Positions 9,290 through 16,586 of a DNA stretch of 36,513 nt are shown in pieces. Both the position numbers and the translations under genes were made by a program. This stretch comes from Deltaproteobacteria bacterium (GTDB lineage Bacteria; Myxococcota_A; Polyangia; Haliangiales; Haliangiaceae): contig JAIOQA010000240.1 of assembly GCA_021413675.1 (NCBI GenBank), forward strand, positions 1 to 36,513, read 5' to 3'. How positions within the stretch are numbered: position 1 is the first letter of the stretch; every line of letters starts with the position of its first letter. A model generated the notes under the pieces. The model was not told the DNA's origin and searched no databases. It worked only from the letters and a program-made list of their open reading frames with translations.

Positions 9290-10873
9290 ATGGGCGCCGC
9301 GCTGGTCGTCGTGCTCATCGCCCTCGGCGCGCTCGCCGTGGGCATCCTGGTCGGGCGCTACTACGTGCCTGACGATCGGCTGCTGCGCCGCGCGGCCCGC
9401 CACAGCCGCGCGTACATGCGCGCGCTCAACCACCACATCGCGCGCGATCACGACACCGTGATCGAGGAGCTCAAGCGGGTCGTCGAGGAGAACGTCGAGG
9501 ACTCGGAGCCGTACTTCGCGCTGGCCGCGCTGTTCCGCAGCCGCGGCGAGCACGAGCGCGCGGTGCGCGTGCACCAGGCGCTGGTCGTGCGCGAGGGCGG
9601 CACCAAGAAGCTGCGCATGCGCGCGCGCTACGAGCTCGCGCTCGACTTCCGCGCCGCCGGCATGCCGCGGCGCGCGACCCGCGGCATGGAAGAAGTCCTG
9701 ATCGAGGAGCCGCGCCACGAGGGTGCGCTGCGCGCGCTGTGCGGCCTCTACGAGGAGCAGGGCCGGTTCGCCGAGGCCGCGCAGGCCTGGCAGCGGCTCG
9801 CCAAGCTCGGCGACGGCAAGTCGACCGGCCGCGAGCATCACCTCTGGATCGCCGCCGCGCAGCGCGCGATCGGCGGCGGCGATCTCGACAGCGCCAAGCG
9901 GCTGCTCAAGGACGCGCGCAAGGCTCGCGGCGAGGAGTCAGCGCACTTCTACGCGGCCGCCGCCGAGCTCGCGGCCGCGCGCGGCAACCCCAAGGGCGCG
10001 AGCACGCGCCTGCGCCAGGCCCTGGGCAAGGCACCCGAGCTGGCGCGCTTCCTGGTGCCGGGCCTGGTCGCCGCCGAGCGCCAGGATCTCGAGCGCAAGG
10101 GCGGGGCGCCGGCGAGCGACGACCTCGACGACGCGTCCGCGAGTGACGGCGCGCCGGCGCTCGCCTTGCCCGCGGCCGAGCCGATCAAGCAGCTCGGCAC
10201 CGGCGCGGGTCCCGCGCCCGAGGTCGCGATCGCGGATCTCGATCGCACCGCCGCCGAGCGCGCCGCGGACATCCTCACGACCGTCGATCACGAGCTCGGC
10301 GGCAACCCGCACCTGCGGCTCGCGGCTGCCGAGCTGCGCGCGCTCGCGGATCCCGCTGGCGCGCTCACCGCGTACCGCGCGCTCGCCGCCGACTTCCCCG
10401 AGCTGTTGCCGGCGCGGGTCGCCGCGGCGCGCCTCGCGCTCGCGTCCAGCGATGGCGAGGCGATCGCCAGCGAGCTGCGCGCGCTGGCCGGCCACGGCGG
10501 CGCGCTGACCTGGGCGTTCGACGGCACGTGGCGGTGCGGCGGCTGCGCGCACCGCAGCCCGCAGTTCTTCTGGCGCTGCCCGCAGTGCCGGCGCTGGGGC
10601 GCGGTCCGGCTCGATGTCGGCCGCGACGCGCAGCGGCCCGCGCCGCCGGCGCCGCGCGAGCGCCGCCAGCTGCCGCGCGTCTCGATCGATCAGACCGCGG
10701 CCAGCGCGCTGCTCGGCGACGCCGCCACCGAGGCGCTGCCCGCACCGACGCTCGAGCACGGCCTCACCGATCTCGAGCTCGCGCGCGCCGGCGCGCGGCC
10801 GTCGCTCCTGTCGCGCGTCGGCGGCTGGATCAAGAAGCCGTTCGGCAAGCGCGCCGCGCGCGACGACGACTGA
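9290..10873 (+). CDS. lapB: LapB-like TPR protein with rubredoxin-type zinc ribbon
   Basis: A 527-residue protein. One N-terminal transmembrane helix (about 3-22) is followed by TPR repeats (roughly 40-260) and a second helical block (about 320-410). A rubredoxin-like metal site follows, with Cys pairs C416/C419 and C430/C433 in CGGC and CPQC. This order matches LapB (YciM), which senses LPS and directs FtsH to LpxC. Two differences stand out. An Asp/Ala/Pro-rich spacer (about 268-315) interrupts the TPR region, and about 90 residues follow the metal site, where Escherichia coli LapB ends. Translation is probably coupled to lapA (1-base gap). Orthology is well supported by domain order and by the neighbour; the function of the extensions is unknown. 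Confidence 0.85.
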   Translation: MGAALVVVLIALGALAVGILVGRYYVPDDRLLRRAARHSRAYMRALNHHIARDHDTVIEELKRVVEENVEDSEPYFALAALFRSRGEHERAVRVHQALVVREGGTKKLRMRARYELALDFRAAGMPRRATRGMEEVLIEEPRHEGALRALCGLYEEQGRFAEAAQAWQRLAKLGDGKSTGREHHLWIAAAQRAIGGGDLDSAKRLLKDARKARGEESAHFYAAAAELAAARGNPKGASTRLRQALGKAPELARFLVPGLVAAERQDLERKGGAPASDDLDDASASDGAPALALPAAEPIKQLGTGAGPAPEVAIADLDRTAAERAADILTTVDHELGGNPHLRLAAAELRALADPAGALTAYRALAADFPELLPARVAAARLALASSDGEAIASELRALAGHGGALTWAFDGTWRCGGCAHRSPQFFWRCPQCRRWGAVRLDVGRDAQRPAPPAPRERRQLPRVSIDQTAASALLGDAATEALPAPTLEHGLTDLELARAGARPSLLSRVGGWIKKPFGKRAARDDD

Positions 10874-10880
10874 CTGGCCG

Positions 10881-10904
10881 GGCGATTCGCGCTGGCGATT
10901 CGCG
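10881..10904 (+). repeat. Two direct copies of an 11-base element
   Basis: GGCGATTCGCG occurs at 10881-10891 and again at 10894-10904, a 13-base period, in the 100-base gap before the exported protein gene at 10974. Direct repeats of this sort can be binding sites for AraC-type regulators, one of which is encoded at 12606, but the link is speculative. Confidence 0.4.
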
Positions 10905-10973
10905 TGGCCGTCCCACGCGCCCACCTGCCGTCGCGAGGTTGCGCGCGGCACACGGCCTGCAATCTCGCGGCGC

Positions 10974-12530
10974 ATGATGAAGCGACGCTGGATGCCGGGT
11001 GCGATCGCGATCGGCGTGGCCCTCGCCGACGCAGGCTGTCTCGACGCCGGGGACCCGACCGAGACGACCGACACTGTCGAGTTCGCGATCGGGGTGGCCG
11101 AGACCTCGGTGCCGATGTACTTCGCCAACCCGGACGCGGTGAAGGGCGGCACGGTGCTCGAGACCACCCACGACCTGTGGGCCGCGGGCATGACCCTGCG
11201 CGTCGACACCTGCACCGACCGCCTCGGCTACGGTGGCGACTCGACGGTCGACATCGGATACCTCCGCTTCGGCACCTGGACGCCGCTGCGCACCGTGACC
11301 GACTGCGCGCCGGGGGCGTGCGGGGCCGGCCACGATGACGTCTGCGCCAGCTTCACCGCGCCGTTCCCGATGACGGTGGTGACGCGGACGCGCGCCACGC
11401 ACCCGCTGGGCGGCGCCGGCTCGGTGGACTATCGCTCGAGCGTCGCGCCGCTCGACGCCAACGGCATGCTGACCGATGTCTACACGACCTTCGGGTCCCA
11501 GCCGACGACGGGCGTGCTGCGGGCGTTCGCGCAGGGGACCGGGTTCACGAACCTCGACGGCAACACCAGGCACATCCAGGGCGTGGTCCGGCTGCCGCGG
11601 GACGTGGGCTTCCCGTGGGACTTCGTGCTGTCGACGAGCTGGCACGGCGAGCTCGACTTCGCGCGCATCGACTCGCGTCGGCCGGGCGACGCGAATCGCT
11701 TTGGCGCGACGGCGGCCGATCCGGCCCGGGACCGGACGCTCCTGACGACGTCGTTCCCCGGGATCGGCGACCCGACCGCCGAGCACGCCGGTGGGCTCGC
11801 GCGCGCCGGGCAGTTCCTGTTCGTCCCGGTCGAGCCGCGCCAGAGCGGCGCGCACGACCACTCCGAGGTGGTCGTCTTCGATCTCGGCGGCGAGACGCCG
11901 GACCGGCTCTACAGCATCCCGCGAACCGGCGACGGCGCCAGCGCGGTCGGGGTCGCGAAGCTCGGGCACAACGCCGCCATCCCGTTCTTTCGGGACCGCC
12001 AGGTGTTGGTGGTCGGCGGCGATAGCGCCGCGACGCTCGACTTCTACGTCAAGCCGATGACGCCGCGGGAGTTCTCGGACGTCGCGGAGAACACCCAGCG
12101 CCCCTGGGAGCGCGTGATGCACTGGCGCACCGCGGTCGATACTCGCTACACCACGATGGCGAACAACAACACGACGTGGACGCTCAACGGCGAGGGCAAC
12201 GGGTACCAGAACCTCGCGCTGCTCGCCCAGGTCGACGGGGCGCTCTACCTCCTCGGCCTGAACGATCACGTCGCCGATCTGTGGCGCGTGCGCGGGCAGG
12301 GCGAGCAGGTGCGGCAAGCCAGCGGTGTGTGGGTCGCGTGCCCGACGTTCTTGTGTCTCGAGAAGGCCGACTCGAAGACCGTCGCGCCGGCGCCCGGCTC
12401 CGGGACCTGGTTTCGCTACGGCGGCGATGCGTACGTCGTCGCGACCGGCTTCACCCTGACCGACAAGCTGATCATGTACGAGACCGACAACAACCCGTTC
12501 CAGGGGCTCGTGAAGCTGAGCGAGCTCTGA
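10974..12530 (+). CDS. Large exported protein of unknown function
   Basis: A 518-residue protein. The N terminus (two Met, basic residues, hydrophobic stretch about 8-20, then ADAGC) looks like an export signal. The Cys could be a lipidation site, but the -3 position is Asp rather than Leu, so lipidation is uncertain. The mature part alternates short beta-like segments. Four Cys cluster at about residues 79, 107, 112 and 120, and another pair lies in CPTFLC near residue 460. The C-terminal half, with repeated short hydrophobic strands, may be a beta-propeller. I recognise no family. The ATG-ATG at 10974 is chosen because it starts the signal; the longer frame overlaps lapB. Asn/Thr-rich patches such as ANNNTTWTLNGEGNG fit a secreted product. 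Confidence 0.8.
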   Translation: MMKRRWMPGAIAIGVALADAGCLDAGDPTETTDTVEFAIGVAETSVPMYFANPDAVKGGTVLETTHDLWAAGMTLRVDTCTDRLGYGGDSTVDIGYLRFGTWTPLRTVTDCAPGACGAGHDDVCASFTAPFPMTVVTRTRATHPLGGAGSVDYRSSVAPLDANGMLTDVYTTFGSQPTTGVLRAFAQGTGFTNLDGNTRHIQGVVRLPRDVGFPWDFVLSTSWHGELDFARIDSRRPGDANRFGATAADPARDRTLLTTSFPGIGDPTAEHAGGLARAGQFLFVPVEPRQSGAHDHSEVVVFDLGGETPDRLYSIPRTGDGASAVGVAKLGHNAAIPFFRDRQVLVVGGDSAATLDFYVKPMTPREFSDVAENTQRPWERVMHWRTAVDTRYTTMANNNTTWTLNGEGNGYQNLALLAQVDGALYLLGLNDHVADLWRVRGQGEQVRQASGVWVACPTFLCLEKADSKTVAPAPGSGTWFRYGGDAYVVATGFTLTDKLIMYETDNNPFQGLVKLSEL

Positions 12531-12605
12531 GCGCGGCGCGCCGCCGCAGGCATCTCGCGGCCGGTAACCTGCGCGTCGACGGGAGAGCTGTGACACAGTG
12601 CGCGC

Positions 12606-13625
12606 ATGCGACCCGAGCGCGCGCACACGGTAGCGGCGAGCTCGGCGATCGGGCTGCTCGCCTACGCGCGCGCGCGCGCGATCGCCCTCGACGGCGTGCT
12701 CGAGGGCGCTGGCTTGACGGCGGCGGCGCTCGCCGGCGCCGAGGCGCGGATCTCGCGCGCCGCCCACGACCGGCTGTGGGCGCTGCTGGTGCAGGCGTCG
12801 GGCGATCCGGATTTCGGGCTGCACGTCGCCGAGCACATGACGCTCGAGACGTTCGGCGTCGTCGGCCATCTGGTCGCGCGCTCGCTGACGTTCGGCCAGG
12901 CGCTCGATCGGGTGGTCGCGTACTCGCGCACCCTGCACGACGCTGCCCGGGTCGAGCTCGAGCACATCGGCGATCGGCTCACGGTCTATCCCAGCTGCCG
13001 CGGCCTCACCCACGAGGTCCCGCGGCACGTCGCGGAGTGCGCGGCCGCGTCGGTGGTCGTGCTCGGCCGGCTGGTCACGCGCACGCCGTTGCGGCCGCTC
13101 GCGGTGCGCTTCCGCCACGCCGCGCCCGCGGCGATCACCGAGCACACGCGGATCTTCCAGGTCGCGCCGACGTTCGGCGCGCCCGAGACCGAGGTCCACC
13201 TGCCGCGCGCCTGCGCCAACCTCGCCATCCCGGACGCGCCGGGCGCGGGCACGTACCTCGACGGCTACGCCCGCGCGGTGATCGCGGCGCTGCCGCCCGA
13301 CGACGACCTGGTCGCCGCGATCGAGCGCCTGGTCGCGACCTCGATCGCCCGCGGCATCCCCGACCTCGAGGCGATCGCGGTCCACATGGCGATGACCACG
13401 CGCGCGCTGCAGCGCCGCCTCGCCGAGCTCGAGACCAGCTATCCGGTCGTGGTCGATCGCGTGCGCCAGCGCTACGCCGAGCGCTACCTGGCCGACGATC
13501 GGCTGCCGCTCGCCGACGTCGCGTTCCTGGTCGGCTACGCCGAGGTCGGCAACTTCCTCCGCGCGTTCCGGCGCTGGACCGGCGAGACCCCGGCCGCCTA
13601 CCGCGCCGCGCGCGCCGCCGCGTGA
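12606..13625 (+). CDS. AraC-family transcriptional regulator
   Basis: A 339-residue protein. Residues about 15-210 match the arabinose-binding-like N-terminal domain (PF12625 type) found in OruR/ArgR-like regulators. The C-terminal 100 residues hold the two helix-turn-helix motifs of the AraC family: LEAIAVHMAMTTRALQRRLA (first) and LADVAFLVGYAEVGNFLRAF (second), ending in the typical FRRWTGETPAAYRA. Its effector is unknown. The ATG at 12606 lies 8 bases after an 11-base palindrome CTGTGACACAG (12588-12598) that could be an autoregulatory site. The gene follows the exported protein gene and faces the LuxR-type gene, the stop codons being one base apart. A (CG)8 run sits near its start. Confidence 0.93.
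   Translation: MRPERAHTVAASSAIGLLAYARARAIALDGVLEGAGLTAAALAGAEARISRAAHDRLWALLVQASGDPDFGLHVAEHMTLETFGVVGHLVARSLTFGQALDRVVAYSRTLHDAARVELEHIGDRLTVYPSCRGLTHEVPRHVAECAAASVVVLGRLVTRTPLRPLAVRFRHAAPAAITEHTRIFQVAPTFGAPETEVHLPRACANLAIPDAPGAGTYLDGYARAVIAALPPDDDLVAAIERLVATSIARGIPDLEAIAVHMAMTTRALQRRLAELETSYPVVVDRVRQRYAERYLADDRLPLADVAFLVGYAEVGNFLRAFRRWTGETPAAYRAARAAA
12665..12680 (+). repeat. (CG)8 dinucleotide run inside the AraC-type gene
   Basis: Eight CG units in a row encode an alternating Arg-Ala stretch near residues 20-26 of the regulator. It is a possible slippage site, but GC-rich coding DNA produces such runs readily. Confidence 0.6.
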
Positions 13626-13626
13626 C

Positions 13627-14253
13627 TCAGGCGGCCGGGGGCGCCTTGGGGCCGAGCAGGTCCTCCAGGAAGAACGCCGCCAGGTCGGCGCGGCCGGTCA
13701 GGCCCGACTTCTTGTAGATCGCGCGCGCCTGCTGCCGCACCGTGGCCTCGCTCACGTCGCGGACCTCGGCGACCTCCTTGTGGCTCAGGCCCTTGAGCAG
13801 GAGCAGCGCGATCTCCTTCTCCGCCGGCGACAGGCCCCAGCGCTCGAGCTGGCGATCGATCGCCGCGCCCAGCCCGGCGATCAGGTCGTGGGCCTCGCCG
13901 CGCCAGCGCTCCGCGTCGCGGCGCGAGGCCTCCAGGCGCTCGGCGAGGTCGTCGGCGCGCAGCGCCAGATCGCCCGCGCGCTGCGCCAGGTCGTCGTTCA
14001 GCTGCGACAGATCGTCGTTGCGCCGGGCCAGCGCCCGCGACTCGTGCACCAGGCTGCGGTAGCGCGCGGCCATCCACACGAACCCGCCGAGCCCGACCGC
14101 GACCGTGCCGCCCTCGATCAGCGCGTGGCGCATGGTCGTGCCCTCGCCGACATCGGCGGCGAGATCGATCGCGGCCAGCACCGCGACCAGCCCGAACACC
14201 GCGGCCAGGCCCGCCGCGAGCGCGCGGGCGCGTCTGTCATCCGTGGCGTTCAT
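13627..14253 (-). CDS. Membrane-tethered LuxR-type regulator
   Basis: A 208-residue protein. Two transmembrane helices (about 12-32 and 46-64) are joined by a short, probably periplasmic loop (DLAADVGEGTTMRH). A coiled coil of near-exact heptads of the form xDDLxxR/L follows (about 75-115), and then a LuxR/GerE-type helix-turn-helix at about 138-198 (LSPAEKEIALLLLKGLSHKE, then SEATVRQQARAIYKKSGL). The C terminus would face the cytoplasm, and the coiled coil would allow dimerisation. No sensor domain other than the membrane helices is present. It is divergent from the redox operon at 14355, across a 101-base gap containing a small dyad, so that operon is the obvious candidate target. Confidence 0.88.
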   Translation of the reverse strand: MNATDDRRARALAAGLAAVFGLVAVLAAIDLAADVGEGTTMRHALIEGGTVAVGLGGFVWMAARYRSLVHESRALARRNDDLSQLNDDLAQRAGDLALRADDLAERLEASRRDAERWRGEAHDLIAGLGAAIDRQLERWGLSPAEKEIALLLLKGLSHKEVAEVRDVSEATVRQQARAIYKKSGLTGRADLAAFFLEDLLGPKAPPAA

Positions 14254-14286
14254 CGGCGGTAACTCGCTGGATCTGCGCGGACATCA

Positions 14287-14299
14287 CATCCGTAGGATG
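14287..14299 (+). promoter_or_regulatory. Small dyad between the LuxR-type gene and the redox operon
   Basis: CATCC (14287-14291) and GGATG (14295-14299) form a perfect inverted repeat around GTA in the shared divergent promoter region. A LuxR-type dimer could bind such a site. The arms are short, so chance occurrence is possible. Confidence 0.3.
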
Positions 14300-14354
14300 G
14301 ACCGCGAGGCGGTCGCGACGCATCTCTCGAGGGCAACCTCGACGGAGAATCGCC

Positions 14355-14867
14355 ATGCTTCCGCTTCATCCCAAGCTCGTTCATCTTCCGATCGCTCTTG
14401 CAGCATTGATGCCGCTGGTGTCCGCCGGGTTGCTGATCGCCTGGTGGCGGGGTGCGCTCTCTCGCCGCACCTGGGTGATCGCGATCGCGCTGCAGGCGAT
14501 CCTGGTCGTCAGCGGCCTGGCCGCGATCAAGACCGGCGGCCAGGACGAGGAGCGGGTCGAGCGGGTCGTGCCCGAGGCCGCGATCGAGGCCCACGAGGAG
14601 GCCGCCGAGGCCATGATCTGGGTCGCCGCGGGTGTGCTGCTGCTAGCGGCGGCGGCGATGGTGCCGCGCGAGCGCGCGGGCCAGCTGGTGGCCGCGGTCA
14701 CGGTCGCGGGCACGGTCGCGGTGCTCGGGCTGGGCATCCGCGCCGGCGATGCCGGCGGCCGGCTCGTCTACCAGCACGGCGCGGCCTCGGTGTACGCGCC
14801 GGCGGCAGCGCCGGGCGCACCGCCGGGCGCCCCGACGCCCGCCCGGGCCGACGATGACGACGACTGA
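14355..14867 (+). CDS. DUF2231-type membrane protein with acidic tail
   Basis: A 170-residue membrane protein opening with HPKLVHLPIAL, the HP..VH.P signature of the DUF2231 family. Four hydrophobic segments are visible (about 10-30, 40-60, 90-104 and 112-130). An acidic, Glu/His-containing loop lies between the second and third. A Pro/Ala-rich tail ends in five consecutive Asp. DUF2231 proteins are uncharacterised membrane proteins often found near redox genes; the conserved His residues could bind haem or metal, which is inference. It is the first gene of an apparent five-gene operon. The ATG at 14355 has GGAG about 11 bases upstream. Confidence 0.82.
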   Translation: MLPLHPKLVHLPIALAALMPLVSAGLLIAWWRGALSRRTWVIAIALQAILVVSGLAAIKTGGQDEERVERVVPEAAIEAHEEAAEAMIWVAAGVLLLAAAAMVPRERAGQLVAAVTVAGTVAVLGLGIRAGDAGGRLVYQHGAASVYAPAAAPGAPPGAPTPARADDDDD

Positions 14868-14912
14868 TCGCGCATCCGCGCGCCGACCGAACCACTTGCG
14901 AAGGATCCCGCC

Positions 14913-15302
14913 ATGCCTCCTGTCTCGCCATCTCCCGCGCCGCGCTCTCTCACCACCGCCATCGCGATCACGACCGCGGCGATCACCGTCGCGGTGGTCG
15001 TCACGATCGCGGCCGTCGGCGGCTACCTCCACCCCCGCGCCGCGCCGGTCGCTGACGAGGTGACCGCGCCGACCACCGTCCCCGCGGTGGCACCGCCCGC
15101 GGCCTCGCCCGCGCCGCCGCCCGCGGCACCGACCGTGCTCGTGCCCATCCAGCCCATCCCGGCGGCGCCGCCCAGCCCGCTGGTCCCCGTCGACGAGCCA
15201 TCGCTGGCCTACGCCGACGATCCACCGCGCACCGCGCACCACGAGGAGCGAGACGATGACGACGACGACGACCGCGAGCACCACGACCGCGACGACGACT
15301 GA
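14913..15302 (+). CDS. Membrane-anchored Pro-rich protein with Asp/His tail
   Basis: A 129-residue protein. One N-terminal transmembrane helix (about 15-37) is followed by a Pro/Ala/Val-rich stretch (about 42-98) and a tail of strongly charged residues ending in RDDDDDDDREHHDRDDD. The tail would probably lie outside the cytoplasm and could bind divalent metal, as Asp/His-rich tails often do. No family is recognised. GAAGGA stands before the ATG at 14913. The last 47 bases overlap the next gene in another frame. It sits in the operon with the DUF2231, ApbE and ferric-reductase-like genes. Confidence 0.68.
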   Translation: MPPVSPSPAPRSLTTAIAITTAAITVAVVVTIAAVGGYLHPRAAPVADEVTAPTTVPAVAPPAASPAPPPAAPTVLVPIQPIPAAPPSPLVPVDEPSLAYADDPPRTAHHEERDDDDDDDREHHDRDDD

Positions 15303-15666
15303 CCGTCCGTCCGAGCCGCGCCGCGCGAAGCAGGCGCCGCGCATCGGCCTGTCGGCGCAGGAGTGGCGCCTGTACCTGCTGAGCGGCCTGGCCGCGGTCT
15401 ACACCGCGGCGTGGCTCGCGCTGGCGGCGGGCGTCGACCCCGCGCCGGTCGCATCGGCGCCCGGCGACGCGCCCGCGGTTGCGCCGGGGCCCGCGACCGT
15501 CTGGATCGATCAGCTGCCGCCGGCGGCCCGTCCGGTGGTCGTGCTGCCGCCGGGCTGGATGCTGGCGTCGCCGTCGACGACCGTCACGACCGTGCGCGCC
15601 GCGATCCCCGCGACGCGCGCCACCCCGACCCCGCGGCGCGTGCGCGTCCGCACCCGGAGCTCGTGA
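15256..15666 (+). CDS. Single-helix membrane protein with Thr-rich N terminus
   Basis: A 136-residue protein. It starts with a run of Thr, Ala and Ser, then has a basic stretch (about 20-30), one transmembrane helix (about 40-61) and a Pro/Ala/Val/Arg-rich C-terminal part outside or in the periplasm. I recognise no family. The first 47 bases overlap the preceding gene, so the GAC-rich tract is read as Asp there and as Thr here. GAGGAGCGAGACG precedes the ATG at 15256, a good ribosome site. Its stop codon overlaps the apbE start (TGATG), implying coupled translation. An internal start closer to the helix is possible. Confidence 0.65.
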   Translation: MTTTTTASTTTATTTDRPSEPRRAKQAPRIGLSAQEWRLYLLSGLAAVYTAAWLALAAGVDPAPVASAPGDAPAVAPGPATVWIDQLPPAARPVVVLPPGWMLASPSTTVTTVRAAIPATRATPTPRRVRVRTRSS

Positions 15667-16586
15667 TGCACACCTTCCGCGCCATGAACACCGACGTCGC
15701 GGTGATCGCGCCGGGCCGCTCCGACCGCGCGCTCGCGCCGCTCGCCGCCGAGATCGCCGCGCTGTTCGCGGCCAGCGAGCGGCGCTTCAGCCGGTTCGAT
15801 CCCGACAGCGAGCTGTCGCGCCTGAACCGCGCGACCGCGCCGATGGCGGTGTCGCGCGAGCTGTTCCTTGCGGTGCGGCGCGCGCGCTCGTACGCGATCG
15901 CGACCCACGGCCTGTTCGACCCCGGCGTCGGCGCGGCGCTGATCGCCAGCGGCTACGATCGGTCGTTCGCGCCGGGCGCGCTCGATCGGCCCACCGCCGG
16001 GGCCGCGGCACCCGCGAGCGTGCTCCAGCTCGAGCTCGACGCCGCGACCCGCACGGTCGTGCGGCCGCCCGGCGTGACGATCGATCTCGGCGGCATGGCC
16101 AAGGGCCTGACCGTCGATCGGGCCGCGGCCCTGGGCACCGGCGCGTTCGCCGTCGACGCCGGCGGCGACGCGATGCTGCGCGGCGACGGCCCCGATGGCG
16201 ACGGCTGGATCGTCGACGTCGAGGACCCGCGCGATCCCGCACGCGTGATCGCGAGCCTGCGGGTGCGCGATCGCGCGGTCGCGACCAGCGCGCCGAACCG
16301 GCGCTGGTGGCGGGTCGGCGGGGCGATCGCGCACCACCTGATCGATCCGCGGACCGGCCGGGCCGCGGCGTCCGACCTGCTGCAGGCGACGGTCGTGGCG
16401 CCGACCGCCGAGCTCGCCGACGTGCTGGCCAAGACCGCGTTCCTGCTCGGCGCCCGCGCCGCGACCCGCTTCCTCGACGGTCGCGTCGGGCTGGGCGCGG
16501 TGCTCGTCGATCGCGGCGGCGGCGTGGCGCTGGTCGGCGAGGTGGAGCTCGTGACGGATGTCGGCTGCGAGGTGGCCGATGCGTAA
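15666..16586 (+). CDS. apbE: FAD:protein FMN transferase (ApbE family)
   Basis: A 306-residue ApbE-family enzyme, which transfers FMN from FAD to a Thr or Ser of target proteins. Family motifs are in order: FRAMNTDVAV at the N terminus, SERRFSRFDPDSELSRLN (about 39-56), DLGGMAKGLTVDRAA (about 140-154), VDAGGDAML (about 161-169), HHLIDPRTGRAA and ADVLAKTAFLLG (metal-binding Asp region). Unlike many ApbE proteins it has no signal peptide or lipobox, so it should act in the cytoplasm unless the start lies elsewhere. The upstream frame offers no signal either. It overlaps the preceding stop by one base and the next gene by eight, firmly placing it in this operon. Confidence 0.92.
   Translation: MHTFRAMNTDVAVIAPGRSDRALAPLAAEIAALFAASERRFSRFDPDSELSRLNRATAPMAVSRELFLAVRRARSYAIATHGLFDPGVGAALIASGYDRSFAPGALDRPTAGAAAPASVLQLELDAATRTVVRPPGVTIDLGGMAKGLTVDRAAALGTGAFAVDAGGDAMLRGDGPDGDGWIVDVEDPRDPARVIASLRVRDRAVATSAPNRRWWRVGGAIAHHLIDPRTGRAAASDLLQATVVAPTAELADVLAKTAFLLGARAATRFLDGRVGLGAVLVDRGGGVALVGEVELVTDVGCEVADA

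Noticed and set aside
12533..12544. GCGGCGCGCCGC palindrome after the exported protein gene as terminator
   Set aside because: It has no loop and no T-run, and GC-only palindromes are expected in this composition.
12588..12598. CTGTGACACAG as a CRP-type site before the AraC-type gene
   Set aside because: The arms are only five bases with one central base, unlike the 22-base CRP site. It is kept only as a remark in the gene entry.
15256..15302. GAC-rich tract as a CRISPR or mobile-element remnant
   Set aside because: It is a short codon-level repeat within two coding regions, without spacers or terminal repeats.
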